DNA from: an uncultured Verrucomicrobiota bacterium
Lineage (GTDB): Bacteria; Verrucomicrobiota; Verrucomicrobiia; Chthoniobacterales; SZAS-18
Reading direction: 5' to 3'
DNA length: 8,383 nucleotides
Assembly (NCBI GenBank): GCA_937873255.1
Contig: CALMVM010000435.1
Span: forward strand, 1 to 8,383
Every line of letters begins with the position of its first letter. Position 1 is the stretch's first letter. Of the stretch, positions 4,726-8,383 are shown one piece after another. The notes under the pieces are model-generated. The model worked only from the letters and a program-made list of their open reading frames with translations, did no database searches and was not told where the DNA came from. A program made the position numbers and the translations under genes.

Positions 4726-7182
4726 ATGCCCCGCAGTGAAGCTCAAGTTCGCTTTGAGTTGATCGACCCCGCCTTGGAAACGCGCGGGTGGAATCGTGCT
4801 GATATTCGCGTGGAGGAAGTTGCTGCGACCATCGACATCGTTCATCACAAAGCGCGCCGACGGTCAAAAGGACGAACCGATTACGTCCTACGTCGCCCGC
4901 TTCAACCAGGTGCAGAACCGTTGCCGCTCGCCATCATCGAAGCGAAGCATGAGGGGCTTCCGCCGGAACACGGCTTGCAACAGGGCAAGAATTACCGCGT
5001 GGGCCAGCTAAACCACGTTCCCTACGTATTTTCGTCCAACGGGCATTTGTTTGTTCAGTACGATGAAGAAACAGGCGCTACCTCTGAGCCGAAGCCGCTT
5101 TCTGAATTTCCGACACCGGACGAACTCACCGCGCAATACTTGGCGCACCGTGGTCTGAACCCGGCAACGCCGGAAATGAAGCTGCTCACGACGCCGTACA
5201 AGCAAGGCCGCGACTATCTGCGCTACTATCAAGATGCGGGTATCCGTGCTGCCTTCGAGCAAATCATCCGGCAGCGTCAGCAGAACATTCCTCCCCGCGT
5301 AATCCTGCCCATTGCCACAGGCGGTGGAAAAACGCGCATGGCTGCGGCGATGCTGAAACGCATCTTCGACGCGGGCTTCATGGGCAAGGCACTGTTCGTT
5401 TGCGACAGGACCGAGCTTCGGGACAACGGGCTTGGTGACTTCCAGACAGAATTCGGAAACGACGCGGCAGAAGTCGATACGCGCGATCCGCAGAAAAATG
5501 CAAAAGTCCTCGTCGCAACGTACCAGACGTTGGGCAACGATCCGTCAAAGCGAAAGAATGCGAACGACACTTCCGAAGAAGACGACGAACTAGATGCGGT
5601 CATCGACGCCACTTTCTTCCTGAAGCACTACCCGCCGGGATATTTTGACGTGATCGTGATTGATGAGTGCCACCGCTCCGCTTGGGGCAAGTGGTTCGTC
5701 ATTCTGGAAAACAACGCGCAGGCGATTCAGGTCGGATTGACGGCCACGCCCCGCGAAATCAAGTTTCCAGAAACCAAGAATCCCGAACTCGCCAAGAAAA
5801 TTGCCGAGGACAAGCGGGTGTATGCGGACAACTTCAAATACTTCGGCAAAGCGCCATACGAATACCCGTACCAGCAAGGCGTCTTGGATGGCTACCTTGC
5901 GCCGTGCGAGATCGAACAGTACGACATTCACCACGACGGCGAACTGAAACCGGAACGCATTCGCGGCGTACTCCGCGACGATGTTGCGGCGAAGAAACTG
6001 ACCGATTTGCTCACAGGGCAGAAGCTCACAGCGGACGCCGTGCCGAAGTTCAGCGACGGGGCGACGTTAGAAGGAAAGCTCGTCATGCCTGACCGTATTT
6101 CGGCGATGTCCGCGCATTTGTTCAACCGATTGCTTGCGACCGGAGACGGTAACCCGCTGCAAAAGACGATTGTGTTTTGTGCCAGCGACCCTCACGCCGA
6201 CTTGGTGACGAACGAATTGAACGCACTTTACAGTCAGTGGGCCAAGGCCAACGGGCAAAAACGCGCCCGCAACTACGCCTTCAAGTGTATGTCCTCTGTG
6301 AACGGACAGGCACTCATTCCCGATTTTCGTGGAAGCAAGAAATCGCACATTATCGCCACGACCAAAGACCTGCTCACGACCGGCGTGAACGTGCCTTCCG
6401 TGCGTAACATTGTCTTCTTCCGCTACGTCCAATCGCCGCTGCTTTTTCATCAGATGGTTGGGCGCGGCACGCGCATTGACGAGGAAAGCGGCAAGCTCAT
6501 GTTCCGCATTTTTGATTACACCGGAGCCACGGCCCTCTTCGGCGCGGAATTTCTCACACCCCCGCCACCGCTGCCGCCACCAGCACCACCGCCAGGGCCG
6601 CCCACGCCACCCGCACCGCCGCCGAAGGTAAGGGTGAAAGGTGTCAGCATCAAAATCGCAGACATGGGGCGCTTTAACCTGCTCACGCGGGATGGGCGTT
6701 TACAGCGCGTGACTCCAGAGGAATATCTTCAAGAACTCGTGAAGCAACTCACGGAGAATGTGCCAACGCTCGCGGATTTTCGCGCGAAGTGGCTCGATCC
6801 CGCACAACGTAGCGCGCTTCTGAAACAACTCCGCGATCAACAACTCTTGCCTGAATTGGTGCAGGAAGCCGCGCAGATGGAAGATTATGACGAATTCGAC
6901 ATTCTGGCTGCGTTCGCCTACGGCATCACGCCCATGACACGGACGCAACGGGCAGCGCAGTTTGCCGACGACAAACCGGATTGGCTGGTTCAGTTGCCGC
7001 AACCTTCGGCCAAAGTGATCCGCGCCATTGCGAAGCAATTTGAGAAGGCCGGAACTGCCGCCCTCGAATCTAATGAGCTTTGGCAAACGCTCGGCGTGCC
7101 GAATGCCTTGCGGGAACTTAAACGGGGTGGCTCTGCGAGCACGTTGCTTCGGAAGACGAAAGAGACGCTTTTCGTCGCGTGA
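4726..7182 (+). CDS. hsdR: Type I restriction enzyme R subunit (EcoAI/EcoEI-type)
   Basis: HsdR is the ATP-driven DNA translocase and nuclease of type I restriction complexes; it works with HsdM and HsdS in the cytoplasm. Its domains can be followed in order. An N-terminal PD-(D/E)xK nuclease has D52 in GRTDYVL and E72-A-K74, with a following Q86-x-x-x-Y90 motif. The helicase core has Walker A ATGGGKT (197-203, K202), DECH (313-316), GLTATP (337-342), the motif V region TTGVNVPS (551-558) and QMVGRGTR (576-583). A polyproline linker runs from 612 to 633, and a C-terminal helical domain of the EcoEI type (about 650-810) probably docks on the methyltransferase. At 818 residues it has the usual length for this branch, and every catalytic motif is intact, so it should be active. 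The ATG at 4726 has no clear ribosome binding site. hsdS follows immediately, but hsdM is not adjacent. The GC content is visibly higher than that of the 369-3086 genes. Confidence 0.96.
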   Translation: MPRSEAQVRFELIDPALETRGWNRADIRVEEVAATIDIVHHKARRRSKGRTDYVLRRPLQPGAEPLPLAIIEAKHEGLPPEHGLQQGKNYRVGQLNHVPYVFSSNGHLFVQYDEETGATSEPKPLSEFPTPDELTAQYLAHRGLNPATPEMKLLTTPYKQGRDYLRYYQDAGIRAAFEQIIRQRQQNIPPRVILPIATGGGKTRMAAAMLKRIFDAGFMGKALFVCDRTELRDNGLGDFQTEFGNDAAEVDTRDPQKNAKVLVATYQTLGNDPSKRKNANDTSEEDDELDAVIDATFFLKHYPPGYFDVIVIDECHRSAWGKWFVILENNAQAIQVGLTATPREIKFPETKNPELAKKIAEDKRVYADNFKYFGKAPYEYPYQQGVLDGYLAPCEIEQYDIHHDGELKPERIRGVLRDDVAAKKLTDLLTGQKLTADAVPKFSDGATLEGKLVMPDRISAMSAHLFNRLLATGDGNPLQKTIVFCASDPHADLVTNELNALYSQWAKANGQKRARNYAFKCMSSVNGQALIPDFRGSKKSHIIATTKDLLTTGVNVPSVRNIVFFRYVQSPLLFHQMVGRGTRIDEESGKLMFRIFDYTGATALFGAEFLTPPPPLPPPAPPPGPPTPPAPPPKVRVKGVSIKIADMGRFNLLTRDGRLQRVTPEEYLQELVKQLTENVPTLADFRAKWLDPAQRSALLKQLRDQQLLPELVQEAAQMEDYDEFDILAAFAYGITPMTRTQRAAQFADDKPDWLVQLPQPSAKVIRAIAKQFEKAGTAALESNELWQTLGVPNALRELKRGGSASTLLRKTKETLFVA
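6559..6624 (+). repeat. Polyproline-coding low-complexity stretch in hsdR
   Basis: Residues 612-633 of HsdR are almost all proline (only L, A, G, T and A interrupt), encoded by CCN codons of mixed third base. The stretch joins the helicase core to the C-terminal domain. A polyproline helix would act as a stiff spacer, and stalled translation there would be expected to need EF-P. Mixed codons suggest it is maintained as protein sequence rather than being a recent DNA slippage product. Confidence 0.85.
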
Positions 7183-7208
7183 CGAAAGAAAACATACACA
7201 CCGAAAGT

Positions 7209-8383
7209 ATGCACGAATGGCCGCGCGTGAAGCTCAAGGACATTTGCGACATAAACCCCCGCCGTCCGGTTATCACGCGGGCAAACGATACTCTCACGAC
7301 CTTCGTTCCAATGCCTGCTGTTGCTGAATTAGGCGCAGGCATTACCCGTCCAGAGTTGCGCCCGTATAGTCAGGTAGCTAAAGGATATACCTACTTCGGA
7401 GAAGGTGATGTTCTATTTGCAAAAATCACACCCTGTATGCAGAATGGCAAACACGCCATCGCACGCGGCCTAATTGATGGAATTGGTTTTGGTTCTACAG
7501 AATTTCATGTCTTGCGGCCAAAACCAGTTGCACTAGCTGAATGGATTCATTCGTTTCTTTATCAGCCTTCAGTGCTTGAGGAAGCAACTGCACATTTTAC
7601 CGGTTCAATCGGCCAACAGCGCATCCCAGATAGTTATTTAGCTGAACTTCAAATACCTCTTCCATCGAAGGATGAGCAGTTTCGTATTACTACGGGCTTG
7701 CGCTGCCAGCTTACGGAAGTAGAAGGAGGTCGGTTGGCGTTGGCGGCACAACTGGAAGCAGCGAAAGCCTTGCCCGGCGCTCTCCTCCGCGCAATCTTCT
7801 CCAGCAGCACCGCACAAAATTGGCCACAGCGAAAAATTGGTTCGATTGCCAACGTGCAATCGGGTTACGCTTTCAAAAGCGACTGGTTTTCGTCCGACGG
7901 CGTGCGGTTGCTCCGAAACGTGAACGTCAGTCCAGGTGTGCTCCGATGGGACGAAATTAAAAGAATTCCGGCGAGCAGACGCCCGGAGTTTAGTGCGTAT
8001 GAACTAAATGAAGGAGATATAGTTTTGTCTCTCGACCGCCCCTTTGTAAGTGATGGATTGAAACTGGCGAGAGTCAGTAAGAATGACCTTCCCGCATTAT
8101 TGCTCCAACGTGTAGGTCGGATTATCCTAAGAGGCGAAGTTCATGCGGACTATTTATATGCGTTCTTGCAGACAGATTCGTTCATTCGAGCGATCACGAC
8201 GCATGACCAGAGCCTTGGTGTGCCGCATGTCTCACCCAAGCAGATTGAGGCGATTGCTTTGCCTTTGCCGCCTATGTCGGTGCAGAAAGAGGTCGCGGTC
8301 CGCCTGCATACGGAACTTCAGCAGGCCAAATCCTTGCGCGAACATGTTGCTCAAAAGCTAGCAGCTTTTGAGAAGATGCCCGC
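7209..8383 (+). CDS. hsdS: Type I restriction enzyme S (specificity) subunit, 3' end cut by window
   Basis: HsdS recognises the bipartite DNA target for both methylation and cleavage. The open frame runs to the last base without a stop. The layout is the classic two-half form: a first target-recognition domain beginning WPRVKLKDICDIN (residues 4-16) and containing FGEGDVLFAKITPCMQNGK (72-90), a conserved helical spacer starting at IPLPSKDEQ (149-157), a second recognition domain from WPQRKIGSIANVQSGYAF (about 204-221) with LNEGDIVLSLDRP, and a second helical spacer from ALPLPPMSVQKE. The last visible residues (LAAFEKMP) match the point where such proteins usually have about 10-20 residues left, so little is missing. 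I took the ATG at 7209 because it sits directly before the conserved start. An in-frame GTG at 7179 would overlap the hsdR stop as GTGA and is a good alternative by translational coupling. Neither has a strong ribosome binding site. hsdM is expected further downstream. Confidence 0.93.
   Translation, partial: MHEWPRVKLKDICDINPRRPVITRANDTLTTFVPMPAVAELGAGITRPELRPYSQVAKGYTYFGEGDVLFAKITPCMQNGKHAIARGLIDGIGFGSTEFHVLRPKPVALAEWIHSFLYQPSVLEEATAHFTGSIGQQRIPDSYLAELQIPLPSKDEQFRITTGLRCQLTEVEGGRLALAAQLEAAKALPGALLRAIFSSSTAQNWPQRKIGSIANVQSGYAFKSDWFSSDGVRLLRNVNVSPGVLRWDEIKRIPASRRPEFSAYELNEGDIVLSLDRPFVSDGLKLARVSKNDLPALLLQRVGRIILRGEVHADYLYAFLQTDSFIRAITTHDQSLGVPHVSPKQIEAIALPLPPMSVQKEVAVRLHTELQQAKSLREHVAQKLAAFEKMP

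Noticed and set aside
4540..4867. Two overlapping minus-strand reading frames of about 100 codons across the hsdR start
   Set aside because: They overlap each other in different frames and lie antisense to the conserved hsdR nuclease domain; the composition is that of a shadow frame in GC-rich coding DNA.
5667..6092. 141-codon plus-strand frame inside hsdR
   Set aside because: It is Arg/Gly-rich and out of frame within the intact helicase region, so it is a shadow of hsdR.
7638..7859. Minus-strand reading frames inside hsdS
   Set aside because: The plus-strand frame encodes the conserved HsdS spacer helices here, so these are antisense shadows.
1..8383. CRISPR array, insertion sequence or transposase
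   Set aside because: No regularly spaced repeats and no transposase-like protein or terminal inverted repeats were seen on either strand.

Overview
The window opens inside the 3' end of a tRNA-Ser gene and runs into accessory DNA that ends in a type I restriction-modification locus. This layout (a tRNA 3' end followed by uncharacterised genes, small DNA-binding proteins and a restriction system) looks like a genomic or defence island seated at a tRNA. No integrase is visible, and I saw no second copy of the tRNA 3' end in the window. The tRNA does not encode its CCA end, and no start codon has a strong Shine-Dalgarno sequence. That argues against E. coli-like hosts and suggests an environmental bacterium. 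Some of the small proteins remind me of families seen in Verrucomicrobia, Planctomycetes or Acidobacteria, but I would not commit to a phylum.

Layout: (1) 1-38, tRNA-Ser 3' end; (2) 39-368, a non-coding stretch with a short hairpin and a tandem 9-bp repeat; (3) 369-3086, two AT-richer genes transcribed towards each other whose stop codons abut with no base between them. The plus-strand gene encodes an unrecognised 389-residue protein, perhaps distantly YqcI/YcgG-like. The minus-strand gene encodes a 515-residue protein with a predicted papain/C39-like cysteine peptidase core. (4) 3115-4497, four small minus-strand genes: a ribbon-helix-helix-like basic protein, an HNH endonuclease, an excisionase-type HTH protein and a 66-residue acidic protein. 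A convincing intrinsic terminator follows the HNH gene. (5) 4726-8383, plus strand, GC-richer: hsdR (EcoAI/EcoEI-type, 818 residues, polyproline linker) followed directly by hsdS, which is cut by the window end. No hsdM is present between or before them; it probably lies downstream.

How they may work together: HsdR and HsdS belong to one restriction complex that still needs HsdM. The short spacer between the minus-strand small genes and hsdR holds two dyad-symmetric sites and a weak promoter, so a small DNA-binding protein may control the divergent units. The tail-to-tail pair at 369-3086 is the least explained part and the best candidate for an undescribed system. A functional link between its two genes is inference from arrangement only.
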